From contig JAJVII010000003.1 in NCBI GenBank assembly GCA_022072085.1, positions 1-64,000 on the forward strand: 64,000 nucleotides of DNA, written 5' to 3'. Below, one piece after another: positions 14,465-22,949 of the stretch (positions are counted from its first letter, which is position 1; each line of letters opens with the position of its first letter). Origin of the DNA: Phycisphaerae bacterium (lineage in GTDB: Bacteria > Planctomycetota > Phycisphaerae > JAJVII01). The position numbers and the translations under genes are program-made. Under the pieces are notes generated by a model. That model was given only the letters and a program-made list of their open reading frames with translations, was not told where the DNA came from and did not search any database.

Positions 14465-16456
14465 ATGATTCGGCTGACCGTTGACGGACATCCCGTGCAG
14501 GTTCCCGAAGGCGCGACGCTGCTGGACGCGGCCGCGGCGGCCGGCATCGACATCCCCACGCTCTGCAAGGTCGAGGGGCTGCCGCCGCTGACCTCCTGCT
14601 ACGTCTGCCTCGTGCAGGTGGTCGGCGGGCGCGGCGGGCGGCTCAGCCCTTCCTGCGCGACGGCGGCGGAGGAGGGCATGGCCGTCATCACCGATGCGCC
14701 GGAGGTGCGGGCGGCCCGCCGGGCCTCGGTCGAACTGCTGCTCAGCGACCACCTCGGCGAGTGCGCCGCGCCGTGCGAGATTTCCTGCCCCGCCGGATTC
14801 CGCATCCCGACCTTCATGGAATCGCTTGCCGGCGGCGACCGCGAAGCGGCGGCCCGCGTGGCCCGCGACGACCTGGTCCTGCCCGCGATCCTGGGCATGA
14901 TCTGCCCACGATTCTGCGAGCCCAACTGCCGCCGCAAGCAACGCGACGAGGCTGTCTCCATCGCCGAGTTACATCGGCAAGTGGGAGAGAGTGAATGCCC
15001 GGCCGCTTCCGCGGCCGGCTCGGGGGAGGGCGGGTGCAAGTCAGGCAAACGCGTCGCCGTGGTCGGCGCGGGACCGGCGGGGTTGGCGACGGCCTACAAC
15101 CTGCTCCGACGCGGGCACGCTGTGACGATCCTGGACGCGCGCGAGCGGCCCGGCGGGCAGCTCCACTACAGTATCGACGATCATCGCGTGCCCAAGGCGG
15201 TCCTCGCGGGCGAGATCGACGTTATCCGGCGGATGGGCGCCGAGTTCCGCATGAAGACACGGCTGGGCCGCGACGTGACGCTCGCATCGCTGCGCGAGGA
15301 GTTCGACGCGGTGATGATCGCCGTCGGCGCGCCGCGCTGGCAGAAGTTGACTTGTCCCGGCGCGGAGTTGGCAGCCGACGCGGGCGAAGTGATGGCCCGC
15401 ATCGCCGCGGGCGAGCCCGTGGACCTGGGCGGGCGGGTGGCCGTCGTCGGCGACGGGCAGGAGGCCATTGAGGTCGCCCGCACCGCCCGGCGGCGTGGGT
15501 CCGGCCCGGTCACCGTACTCTGCTCGCGGCCGCAGGCCCATCTGCCGCTGTTGGCGGCTCACATCCGGGCGGCCGAGGAGGACGGCGTCGCGTTCGAGTT
15601 CGAGGCGACGGCGTCGGAGATCAGCCGAAATGACGGCGGCGACATGCAGGTCAACTGCACGCGGAAGAAGGGCGAACCGTTCGCGATCGACTGCGACCAC
15701 CTGCTGGCGGCGATGGGCCGCGACGTGGATCTGGAACTGTTCGCCGGCCAGGGCCTGGAGGTCGGCAAACGGGGCGTCAAAGTCAGCCGCGATACGCTGG
15801 CGACGAACCTGCCGGGCGTCTTCGCCGGCGGCGATGCGGTCAGCGGCGGCGGCTTCTGCGTGCGGGCGATCGCCTATGGACAGATGGCGGCCGACGCGAT
15901 CGACCGCTTCCTGCGAGCGCCGGCCGGCCAGTCGCCCGAGCCGGCGCGGCATCCAATCAACGTCCGCTACGGGCCGCTCGCGTCCGAGGAGATGGCGATG
16001 CTGCTGGCGCGGACGGCCAACCCCGGCGGGCGGACGGCGAGGATCGACGACGACGTGGCCGCCCGCGCCGAGGCCGCCCGCTGCCTGATGTGCGGCTGTC
16101 AGGATTCGCACCTCTGCCGGCTGCGCGAGGTGGCGACGCGGCTGGACGCGGACTTCGCCCGGTTCAAGGGCGAGCGGCGGGCGATGCGGCGGGATGACAG
16201 CCATCCGCTGGCGGCCTACGAGTCGCACAAGTGCATCGTCTGCGGGGCGTGTGTGGCCATCGCCGGCGCCGAGCGAGACAAGCTGGGCCTGACCTGGGTG
16301 GGCCGCGGGTTCAACGTCCGCGTCGCGGTCCCGTGGGACGGCCCGATGAGCGATGCCCTGGGCGACCTGGCCCGCCGATGCGCCGAAGCCTGCCCTACCA
16401 GCGCCATCGTCCTGAAGCACCCGCGGCACATCGACTCGTCCGGCGCCCAGGAGTGA
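14465..16456 (+). CDS. [2Fe-2S]/GltD-like NAD(P)H-linked FAD oxidoreductase
   Basis: 663-aa cytoplasmic flavoprotein. Residues 1-75 form a plant-type [2Fe-2S] domain like NuoG's (LCKVEGLPPLTSCYVC, then SCAT). A GltD-like helical cluster-binding part follows (ECAAPCEISCPAGF, CPRFCEPNCRR). Then come an FAD site (VAVVGAGPAGLATAYNLL), a NAD(P) site (VAVVGDGQEAIEVA) and the FAD-closing GVFAGGDAVSGGG. The C-terminus has further cysteine motifs (CLMCGCQDSHLC, CIVCGACVA, CAEACPTSAI). It is related to the small subunit of glutamate synthase and NfnB-type proteins. A palindromic insertion occupies about residues 178-193. It starts 6 nt after the NuoF-like gene and likely forms one complex with it. Confidence 0.87.
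   Translation: MIRLTVDGHPVQVPEGATLLDAAAAAGIDIPTLCKVEGLPPLTSCYVCLVQVVGGRGGRLSPSCATAAEEGMAVITDAPEVRAARRASVELLLSDHLGECAAPCEISCPAGFRIPTFMESLAGGDREAAARVARDDLVLPAILGMICPRFCEPNCRRKQRDEAVSIAELHRQVGESECPAASAAGSGEGGCKSGKRVAVVGAGPAGLATAYNLLRRGHAVTILDARERPGGQLHYSIDDHRVPKAVLAGEIDVIRRMGAEFRMKTRLGRDVTLASLREEFDAVMIAVGAPRWQKLTCPGAELAADAGEVMARIAAGEPVDLGGRVAVVGDGQEAIEVARTARRRGSGPVTVLCSRPQAHLPLLAAHIRAAEEDGVAFEFEATASEISRNDGGDMQVNCTRKKGEPFAIDCDHLLAAMGRDVDLELFAGQGLEVGKRGVKVSRDTLATNLPGVFAGGDAVSGGGFCVRAIAYGQMAADAIDRFLRAPAGQSPEPARHPINVRYGPLASEEMAMLLARTANPGGRTARIDDDVAARAEAARCLMCGCQDSHLCRLREVATRLDADFARFKGERRAMRRDDSHPLAAYESHKCIVCGACVAIAGAERDKLGLTWVGRGFNVRVAVPWDGPMSDALGDLARRCAEACPTSAIVLKHPRHIDSSGAQE
14999..15018. repeat. 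In-frame perfect palindrome inside the GltD-like gene
   Basis: CCGGCCGC-TTCC-GCGGCCGG, 8-bp perfect arms, followed by a G-rich stretch to about 15040. It lies between the cluster-binding and FAD domains and encodes a low-complexity linker (PAASAAGSGEGG). Confidence 0.7.
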
Positions 16457-16471
16457 CGGACGTTCGCGGCG

Positions 16472-19234
16472 TCACTCCTTCAGCAGCGTGACGGGGGCGA
16501 TCTTTTCCAGGGAATCCTTCACCTTCGCAGCGTCCGCGACGACGACAATCACCAGGCGTTTGGGGTCGATGTGCGTCCGGGCGACGCGCAGAAGCTCGGC
16601 AGCGCTGCTGGCCTTGACGGTCGCGAGGTAGCGTTCGAGGAAGTCGTCCGGCAATCCCTCTCGGCGGATCATCCACAGGTCGCGGACCACGTCACCGGGC
16701 GTCTCGCGGCTGCCGGCGAAGCTGCCGACTATGTAGCTGCGGGCGATGTCCAGTTCCTCCGCGGCCGGCGCGGCGGTGCGGATGTCGTCGATCTGCTCCA
16801 GGGCCGCCTGCACCGCCTGGGCCGTCGTCTCAGTCCGCGTGAAGGTGCTGACGCGGAACTGGCCGGCGAAGCGCATGGGATAGAAGCCGCCGCCCACGCC
16901 GTAGGTCAGCCCCTTGTCGATCCGCAGCGACTGCATGAGGCGGCTGTTGAAACCCCCGCCGAAATACTGCGACATAAGCCGGGCGTCGGCGTAATCGGCG
17001 TCGCGGCGGGTCGGGCCGACCTGGCCGATGCGAATCTCGCTCTGCACCAGCCCGGGCCGATCGACCAGCACGATGCGCGTCGCGGGCGTCGGCGGCGCGG
17101 GCGGCACGTCCACAGCCGGCGGCGGGCCGGCGGCCTTCCATTGGCCCAGCGTCGCGTCAGCCAGCGCGAACGCGGCGTCGGGCGTCACGTCGCCGGCGAC
17201 GTAAAGCACGCAGGTGTCCGGCCGAACGCTCGCGCTCCACCAGGCGGCGACGTCATGCGGCGTCAGCTTGGCCAGTTTGTCTGGCCAGCCGGCCGGCGAG
17301 TAGCGGTAGGGGTGGCCGGGGAAGAGCTGCTCGCGCAGGACGCGGTCGGCGACGTAGCCCGGGCCGCGGAACTTCACGGTCAGTTGGCTGACCTCCTGGT
17401 CGCGCAGGATGTCGAATTCGTGCGCGTCGAACGCCGGCGAGGTGACGACCTCGGCCAGCAGGTTGGCGGTCCGTTGCGTGTGCTCGCTCAGGCAGGTGGC
17501 GTCGACGCTGGCGGCGTCGTCGTCGACCGAGCCGGAGAGCGTAATGGCGTAGCGGTCGAGTTCCTCCGCCAGCGCCGCGGCCGTGTGGTGGGCCGATCCG
17601 CGGGTGATCATCTCCATCGCCAGCATGGCCGCCCCGGGGCTCGTCTCGCAGAAAGAGCCGAAAGTGCAGGCCAGTTTCATCCGCACGAACGGCGCCTGGC
17701 GGTCGGGCACGACGACGATCTGGAGGCCGTTGGCCAGCGTGCGCTGGGCGGTCCGGGCCGGCGGAATCTCAGCCAGCAGCGGGGCGATCGGCGGGGCGCT
17801 GCCCAGGTCGGCGGGGCGTTGCTTCTCTGCCAGCAGCTCGCGCGACGAGGGCGTCATCTCCTCGTCCGGCCGGGTGGTCGGCTCGGGGGCGTCCTGGTCG
17901 CTGTCAGGGGCCTTGCCGTGCACGGGCTTGACGGTGACCTCGGTGAGCAGGCCGGGAACGAAATACCTGCGGGCGACGCGCTGGACGTCCTCGCGGGTGA
18001 CGGCGCGGATGCTGCCGAGGCGGCGATTGATCTCCTCGGCGTCGCCGAAGGTGGTGGCGTAGTAGCCAAGTCGGCTGGCCCGGCTGTCGGCGGTCAGGCG
18101 CGAGGTGACCTCGTCGCGGAGGAGCTGGTTGCGGGCCTTGGTCCATTCCTCCTCGCTGATAGGTTCGTCGCGGATGCGGTCGATCTGGCGGTGCAGGTCG
18201 GCCAGCGCAGCCGCGGTGTCGGCGTCCGGGCGAAGCAGCGTGGCCGAGATCCCAAACAGCCCGCCGTACTGGAGGGTGTAGCTGTAGGCGTTGGCGTCGG
18301 AGGCGATACGCCGGGCCTTGACCAGATCGAGGTAGAGACGGCTGGACTCGCCGCCGCCGAGCACCTGGGCCATGAAGTCCAAGGCGATGTCGTCGCCGCT
18401 GGTGGCCGGTACGGTGCGATAGGCCAGCGTGACGCGGGGCAGGGGCCCGGTGGGCTCGTCGATGGTCAGAAGGTGCGGGCCGTCCAGCGGTTCGTCGGGT
18501 GTGTCCACTTTCGGCGGCGTGGGGCCGGCCGGGATCCAGTTGAAGTACTCGCGGGCCAGCCGCTGGGCGTCGGCGGTGCGGACCGCGCCGACGATGACCA
18601 GGCGGGCGTTGTTAGGCAGGTAGTACCGCCGCCAGAAACTTCGCACGTCATCGATGTCCGCGGCCCGCAGGTCGGGGATGTTGCCGATGGGCGTCCAGCG
18701 ATAGGGGTGCTTGGGAAAGACCGCCGGGATGACCTTCTCAAAGACCGTGCCGTAGGGCCGGTTCAGGCCGAGGCGGCGTTCCTCCTCGACGACCTTGCGC
18801 TCGGTGTTGTAATCCTTGGGCGTGACGCGGAGGAAAGCCATCCGCTCGCTCTCCAGCCACAGGGCCAGCGGGAGCTGGTTGGCCGGCAGCCGCTCGTGGT
18901 ACACCGTGCGGTCGAAGGAAGTGTAGGCGTTGCAGTCGCCGCCGGTTCGGCGGACGTATTCAAAGTGGGCCTTGGGGCCCAGCCGCTCGGTGCGGCGGAA
19001 CATCATGTGCTCGAACATGTGGGCGAAGCCCTGTCGGTCCGGCCGCTCGTTCACCGAGCCGACCTGGTACCAGACCTGCACCGCGACGATAGGCGAGGAG
19101 AAGTCCTCCAGCGTGAGGACCTGAAGCCCGTTGTCCAGGGTAATCGAGTGGAAGTCGTAGGACCGCGGCTGCTGGCAGCCGACGATGAGGCAGATCAGCG
19201 GCAGCAGCGCGACGAGAATGAGCTTGAGATACAT
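16472..19234 (-). CDS. M16 family metallopeptidase, two-domain lipoprotein
   Basis: 920 aa. A lipoprotein signal (ILVALLPLICLIVGC) places it at the cell envelope. The N-terminal M16 domain has the inverted zinc motif HMFEH within GFAHMFEHMMFRRT, and downstream Glu (ERKVVEEERRLGL). The second half (from about residue 490) repeats the M16 fold, with a degenerate motif around MLAMEMITRGSAHHTA lacking HxxEH. This active/inactive pairing in one chain is known for M16 proteases that degrade peptides in a closed chamber. GGAGCGCCGC precedes the ATG. It converges on the redox cluster with 15 bp between stops and no visible terminator. Confidence 0.9.
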   Translation of the reverse strand: MYLKLILVALLPLICLIVGCQQPRSYDFHSITLDNGLQVLTLEDFSSPIVAVQVWYQVGSVNERPDRQGFAHMFEHMMFRRTERLGPKAHFEYVRRTGGDCNAYTSFDRTVYHERLPANQLPLALWLESERMAFLRVTPKDYNTERKVVEEERRLGLNRPYGTVFEKVIPAVFPKHPYRWTPIGNIPDLRAADIDDVRSFWRRYYLPNNARLVIVGAVRTADAQRLAREYFNWIPAGPTPPKVDTPDEPLDGPHLLTIDEPTGPLPRVTLAYRTVPATSGDDIALDFMAQVLGGGESSRLYLDLVKARRIASDANAYSYTLQYGGLFGISATLLRPDADTAAALADLHRQIDRIRDEPISEEEWTKARNQLLRDEVTSRLTADSRASRLGYYATTFGDAEEINRRLGSIRAVTREDVQRVARRYFVPGLLTEVTVKPVHGKAPDSDQDAPEPTTRPDEEMTPSSRELLAEKQRPADLGSAPPIAPLLAEIPPARTAQRTLANGLQIVVVPDRQAPFVRMKLACTFGSFCETSPGAAMLAMEMITRGSAHHTAAALAEELDRYAITLSGSVDDDAASVDATCLSEHTQRTANLLAEVVTSPAFDAHEFDILRDQEVSQLTVKFRGPGYVADRVLREQLFPGHPYRYSPAGWPDKLAKLTPHDVAAWWSASVRPDTCVLYVAGDVTPDAAFALADATLGQWKAAGPPPAVDVPPAPPTPATRIVLVDRPGLVQSEIRIGQVGPTRRDADYADARLMSQYFGGGFNSRLMQSLRIDKGLTYGVGGGFYPMRFAGQFRVSTFTRTETTAQAVQAALEQIDDIRTAAPAAEELDIARSYIVGSFAGSRETPGDVVRDLWMIRREGLPDDFLERYLATVKASSAAELLRVARTHIDPKRLVIVVVADAAKVKDSLEKIAPVTLLKE

Positions 19235-19317
19235 GCGGCGCTCCGTAGGGGTGTGGATGTCAGGCCACGGATTGTATGCCGCGGGCGGCTTGTTGTGAAT
19301 CGCCGGCTGCGGTCTAA

Positions 19318-19594
19318 GAGCGTGTATGAAAGCCTACGCGGGTCGCGACGACGGGTATTGCGGTCGCGGCCAAGGAGTCGAGGAGGAGTCGATACGAGAT
19401 GGAGTATCGTCGACGACGAGCGACGCCGGCCGCGACCGCAAGACCCGCCGTCCCGGCGGGTTGGGCCGCAAAGGGCCCGTCTGCGGCGTCGCCGCTCCTG
19501 GACGATACTTCTTTCGTATCGACTGCGTCGCGGCTCCTTGCATCCGGGCCCTTTGCGGCCCAACGCGATCCCGTGTAGGCTTTCATACACGCTC
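19318..19594. mobile_element. MITE-like element with 20-bp perfect terminal inverted repeats
   Basis: The left end GAGCGTGTATGAAAGCCTAC (19318-19337) is perfectly inverted at 19575-19594, and similarity continues imperfectly about 10 bp inward. Inside is a second nested inverted repeat with TTGGGCCGCAAAGGGCCCG near 19460-19478 matched at about 19546-19564. The 277-bp element has no plausible gene, and no clear target-site duplication is visible. It behaves like a miniature inverted-repeat element or a large folded RNA. It lies between the M16 gene and the next plus-strand gene. Confidence 0.7.
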
Positions 19595-19626
19595 GAATGA
19601 CCGCATTCCAACCGGAGGAAACGACC

Positions 19627-21357
19627 ATGGTGCGACGGGGTGCGATGCTGCTGGGCGCCGGGCTGCTGCTGGAGTGGACGGGATGCGTGCGCGCTGACCA
19701 GACGCGGGCGATCGACGTCGGCCAGGCGGCGGCGAACCTGAAGTTGCCGGCCTGGGCGACGTGGCAGATGAAGGACGCCGCCGCGTGCAACGCGTTCGCC
19801 GAGGCGTTCATGGCCCGGTTCGTGGACGCGAAGACCGGCAAGCCGGTGTGCGAGTTCAACCACGGCACCGCCGACGACGTGGTCGAGGGGGTGCAGACGT
19901 GGGACCGCTTCGCGCTGGCCTGCGGCAGCCCGGCGACACGCGCGGGCATGGTGCGGCTGCTGAACTACGTCTATGGCTGGATGGTCGAGCACGGCGACTT
20001 CAAGGAGGGCTTCTACGTCAAGCCCTACGACGCCGAGCACATGGGCGAGTTCTTCCAGATGCTCTGGGCCTGCCAGGAGATCGCCCCGGCCGACGCGAAG
20101 CTGGCCGACGAGAACCGCCAACTTGCCGACGCGATCATCGACCGCTGCTACAACGCGAAGACGCGACTGATCAAGCACCCCTGGCTGGAGTTGAGCGGCG
20201 GCGACTTCTACAAGATCCGCCACATCGACCGCGTGAACCCCGACCTCGACGAGCTGACCAACGGCGTGTTCATCAACTCGGCCTTCCGCGCCTACATGAC
20301 CACGGGCGACGAGAAGTATCGCAAGTGGGCGCTGGAGTACGGCGGCAAGTGGAATGAACTGGCGGCGGCCAACGGCGGCGTCTTCCCGTTCAGCGCCGAC
20401 AGTGCCACCGGCCTGGCGTCCAAGGAGTGGTGGAAGGGCTCGACCAAGTTCGACTTCCAGACCTGGGGGCTGATCGTCGCGGGGCGGTGGCTGCACGGCT
20501 GGCCGGTGGCGATGATGTACATGGACCGCGGCGACGCGAAGCACCTTGCCGGCGTCAACAGCACGCTGGATGTAATGTTCAAGTCCGGCGTCGGCGGACT
20601 GCCGGCCGACTTCTACGACCCGGCCGCCGGTAAGTGGGTCCGCGGCAAGCCCTCGACCTGGTGGGTGCCGAAACTGGTCGACCGGCCCTACGCGATGACC
20701 TTCGACAAGGCCGCGGGCCAGCGGATCGTGGACTACTACCAGGCCGCCAAGGCCGGCGGCAAGGACGCCGCGACCGAGGAGCACTTCCTCCAGTGGCACA
20801 TGTTCACCTACTTCGGCGCGTTCGACGAGGAGTGGGCGGGCATCCAGTTCAAGAACGGCGTCGATCACGCCCAGCGGCGCAAGGCCAAGGTTGACGCCTG
20901 CACCGAGATGCCCAAGTCGGGCGACAACCTGACCGACTACGCGATGCACCGGCCGATGGAGTTCGGCCTGATCGACGGCAGTTTCTTCGGCATGTATGAC
21001 AACGGGCGCGCGGGCAACCCGAGCACGGCCGTTCTCGGCTACTGGACCGACGCGAAGACGCCGGGCCTGCCGCCGGGTGTGGCGGCGCTGGTGCGGCACG
21101 TCGGGCCCGAGGGCGTGACGTTGCTGCTGTGCAACACCACGGACCAGCCGGTCACGCTGCACGTGATCGGCGGCTTCTACGGAACGCATCGCATCGACTC
21201 GGTGGCAGAGGCGGACCGGCCGACCGTGCCGGTCGGGGCGCGGACGGCGGCGGTTCGGCTGGCGGCCAACGGCGTGGCCAAACTTACGCTGAAGATGACG
21301 CGGTTCGCCTATCGGCCGACGCTGCTGCCGCTGGCGGGCGAGGCGAAGGCGTGGTGA
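19627..21357 (+). CDS. Secreted hypothetical protein, probably all-alpha toroid
   Basis: 576 aa; I cannot assign a family. The N-terminus is a signal peptide, possibly a lipoprotein one (MLLGAGLLLEWTGC). The body has regularly spaced aromatic/helical segments (FMARFVDAKTG, WDRFALACG, LLNYVYGWMVEHGDF, EFFQMLWACQEI) that recall (alpha/alpha)6 toroids of glycoside hydrolase or lyase type. A C-terminal beta-rich part follows (VTLLLCNTTDQPVTLHVIGG). GGAGGAAACGACC precedes ATG 19627. A polysaccharide-related role is only an inference from this architecture. The gene starts directly after the MITE-like element, which may carry or disturb its promoter. Confidence 0.7.
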   Translation: MVRRGAMLLGAGLLLEWTGCVRADQTRAIDVGQAAANLKLPAWATWQMKDAAACNAFAEAFMARFVDAKTGKPVCEFNHGTADDVVEGVQTWDRFALACGSPATRAGMVRLLNYVYGWMVEHGDFKEGFYVKPYDAEHMGEFFQMLWACQEIAPADAKLADENRQLADAIIDRCYNAKTRLIKHPWLELSGGDFYKIRHIDRVNPDLDELTNGVFINSAFRAYMTTGDEKYRKWALEYGGKWNELAAANGGVFPFSADSATGLASKEWWKGSTKFDFQTWGLIVAGRWLHGWPVAMMYMDRGDAKHLAGVNSTLDVMFKSGVGGLPADFYDPAAGKWVRGKPSTWWVPKLVDRPYAMTFDKAAGQRIVDYYQAAKAGGKDAATEEHFLQWHMFTYFGAFDEEWAGIQFKNGVDHAQRRKAKVDACTEMPKSGDNLTDYAMHRPMEFGLIDGSFFGMYDNGRAGNPSTAVLGYWTDAKTPGLPPGVAALVRHVGPEGVTLLLCNTTDQPVTLHVIGGFYGTHRIDSVAEADRPTVPVGARTAAVRLAANGVAKLTLKMTRFAYRPTLLPLAGEAKAW

Positions 21358-21425
21358 GCTTTGCGTTTTGAAGCCGCCCGCCGGCGGGCTAAGATAGACG
21401 GTTTCGCGTCGGGGCCTGGCCCCGC

Positions 21426-22874
21426 GTGCTCTCTAGCAACGGTGACTCTGTGCCCGTGACCACGCTGGACAGACCGTTTCACGTGATGCTCAAGCCCATC
21501 GGGCCGATCTGCAACCTCGACTGCCGGTACTGCTACTACCTCAGCAAGGAAGACCTGCTCTTCGGCAAGGACAAGCAGGAGACCCTCACCCCGCCCCTCT
21601 CCCTGGAAGGGCGAGGGAGGGGAGGCAAGTGGAAGGTCAGCGAGGAGCGACTGGCCAACTACGTCGGCCAGTATATCGAGGCCAACGCCCGGTTCGGCGA
21701 GGTGAACTTCGCCTGGCAGGGCGGCGAGCCGACGCTGCTGGGCGTGGACTTCTTCCGCTGCGTCGTCGATTTGCAGAAGCGCCTGGCCCCGCCCGGCGTG
21801 CGCGTCTCCAACGCCATGCAAACCAACGGCACGCTGCTGGACGACAAGTGGTGCGAGTTCCTGGCGGCTGAGCGGTTCCTCATCGGCCTGAGCGTCGACG
21901 GCCCGCGCGAGCTGCACGACGTCTACCGCGTCGACAAGAAAGGGCAGCCGAGCTTCGACCAGGTCATGCGCGGCCGCGAGCTGATGGCCAAGCACGGTGT
22001 GGACTTCAACGCCCTGGTGGTCGTCAACCGCCGCAACTCGCAGCACCCGCGTAAGGTCTACCGGTTCATCCGCGACGAGATGGGCTGCCAGTTCATGCAG
22101 TTCATCCCATGCGTCGAGCGGACCGACTTCGTGCAGATCGCCCCGCAGACCTGGGATCCGAAATCGCTGCCGGTGGTGGGGGACCGGTCGGCCAAGCCGG
22201 CCCGCGGCGAGGACGCGCTGGTCAGCGAATGGAGCGTGGCGGCGGAGGATTACGGCCGGTTCCTCTGCGAGGTATTCGACGAGTGGATCGTCCGCGACGT
22301 GGGCCATGTGTTCGTTCAGATCTTCGACGTCGCCCTGGGCCAGTGGATGGGCCTGGGCTCGTCGCTGTGCGTTTTCGCCGAAACCTGCGGCAACGCCCTG
22401 GCGATGGAGCACGACGGGAGCGTCTACTCCTGCGACCACTATGTCTATCCCGAGTACCGCCTGGGCAGCATCGACGAGCGCCCGCTGCTGGAGATGGTGC
22501 AGTCGGACTTCCAGCGTAAGTTTGGCGACGACAAGCGCGACAGCCTGCCGCGCTACTGCCGCGAGTGCCCGGTCCGCTTCGCCTGCAACGGCGAGTGCCC
22601 CAAGAACCGCTTCATCCGCACGCCCGACGGCGAGCCGGGGCTGAACTACCTCTGCGCGGGGCTCAAGCGATTCTTCACCCACATCGACCCCTGGATGCGG
22701 CGGATGGCGGCAGAGGTCCACGCCGGGCGGCCGGCGTCCAACGTCATGAACGTCGCCCGGTCACAGCGGGCGGCGGCCGGCTTCGAGTCCGTTGGGGCCA
22801 ACGATCTCTGCCCGTGCGGCAGCGGCCGCAAATTCAAGAAGTGCTGCATGGGAAAAGCCGGGCGACCCTCCTAG
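21426..22874 (+). CDS. Anaerobic sulfatase maturase-like radical SAM/SPASM protein with SEC-C tail
   Basis: 482 aa. The radical SAM motif is CNLDCRYCYYL (Cys 29, 33, 36), followed by NFAWQGGEPTLLG and MQTNGTLLDD as in anSME enzymes, which convert a sulfatase Cys/Ser to formylglycine. The SPASM region has CxxxxxC-type motifs (SCDHYVYPEYRLG, CRECPVRFACNGECPKNRF). The C-terminus ends in a SEC-C zinc motif (NDLCPCGSGRKFKKCC). Residues 53-67 (LTPPLSLEGRGRGG region) are an in-frame palindromic-element insertion before KVSEERL. The start is uncertain: GTG 21426 is used, and later GTG codons at 21450-21456 are possible. No sulfatase gene lies in the window. Confidence 0.85.
   Translation: MLSSNGDSVPVTTLDRPFHVMLKPIGPICNLDCRYCYYLSKEDLLFGKDKQETLTPPLSLEGRGRGGKWKVSEERLANYVGQYIEANARFGEVNFAWQGGEPTLLGVDFFRCVVDLQKRLAPPGVRVSNAMQTNGTLLDDKWCEFLAAERFLIGLSVDGPRELHDVYRVDKKGQPSFDQVMRGRELMAKHGVDFNALVVVNRRNSQHPRKVYRFIRDEMGCQFMQFIPCVERTDFVQIAPQTWDPKSLPVVGDRSAKPARGEDALVSEWSVAAEDYGRFLCEVFDEWIVRDVGHVFVQIFDVALGQWMGLGSSLCVFAETCGNALAMEHDGSVYSCDHYVYPEYRLGSIDERPLLEMVQSDFQRKFGDDKRDSLPRYCRECPVRFACNGECPKNRFIRTPDGEPGLNYLCAGLKRFFTHIDPWMRRMAAEVHAGRPASNVMNVARSQRAAAGFESVGANDLCPCGSGRKFKKCCMGKAGRPS
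21582..21626. repeat. In-frame GC-rich palindromic element in the radical SAM gene
   Basis: The segment has CCCCTCTCCC opposed to GGGCGAGGGAGGGG across a TGGAA loop, and encodes TLTPPLSLEGRGRGG. Homologues of the enzyme run directly from the helix after the radical SAM motif into the equivalent of KVSEERL. It matches the type of element seen at 6853-6896. Confidence 0.7.
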
Positions 22875-22949
22875 AATCCCCCGATTCTCATCCTCGGGCC
22901 GGCCGCGGGCATGGGGCCTGCGCGTGCGCCCGTCACGCAGAGGGAGCCT

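Noticed and set aside
16571-19600. 1009-codon open frame on the plus strand
   Set aside because: It is antisense to the M16 peptidase, whose motifs are intact; the product is Arg/Gly/Asp-rich with no recognisable domain. GC-rich codon bias opens the opposite frame.
19326-19697. Open frame inside the MITE-like element
   Set aside because: Its product is low complexity, starts in the terminal inverted repeat and overlaps the nested hairpins and the next gene's start; no ribosome site.
21426-22874. A sulfatase partner gene for the maturase
   Set aside because: I looked for C/S-x-P-x-R sulfatase motifs among the supported genes and found none in the window.
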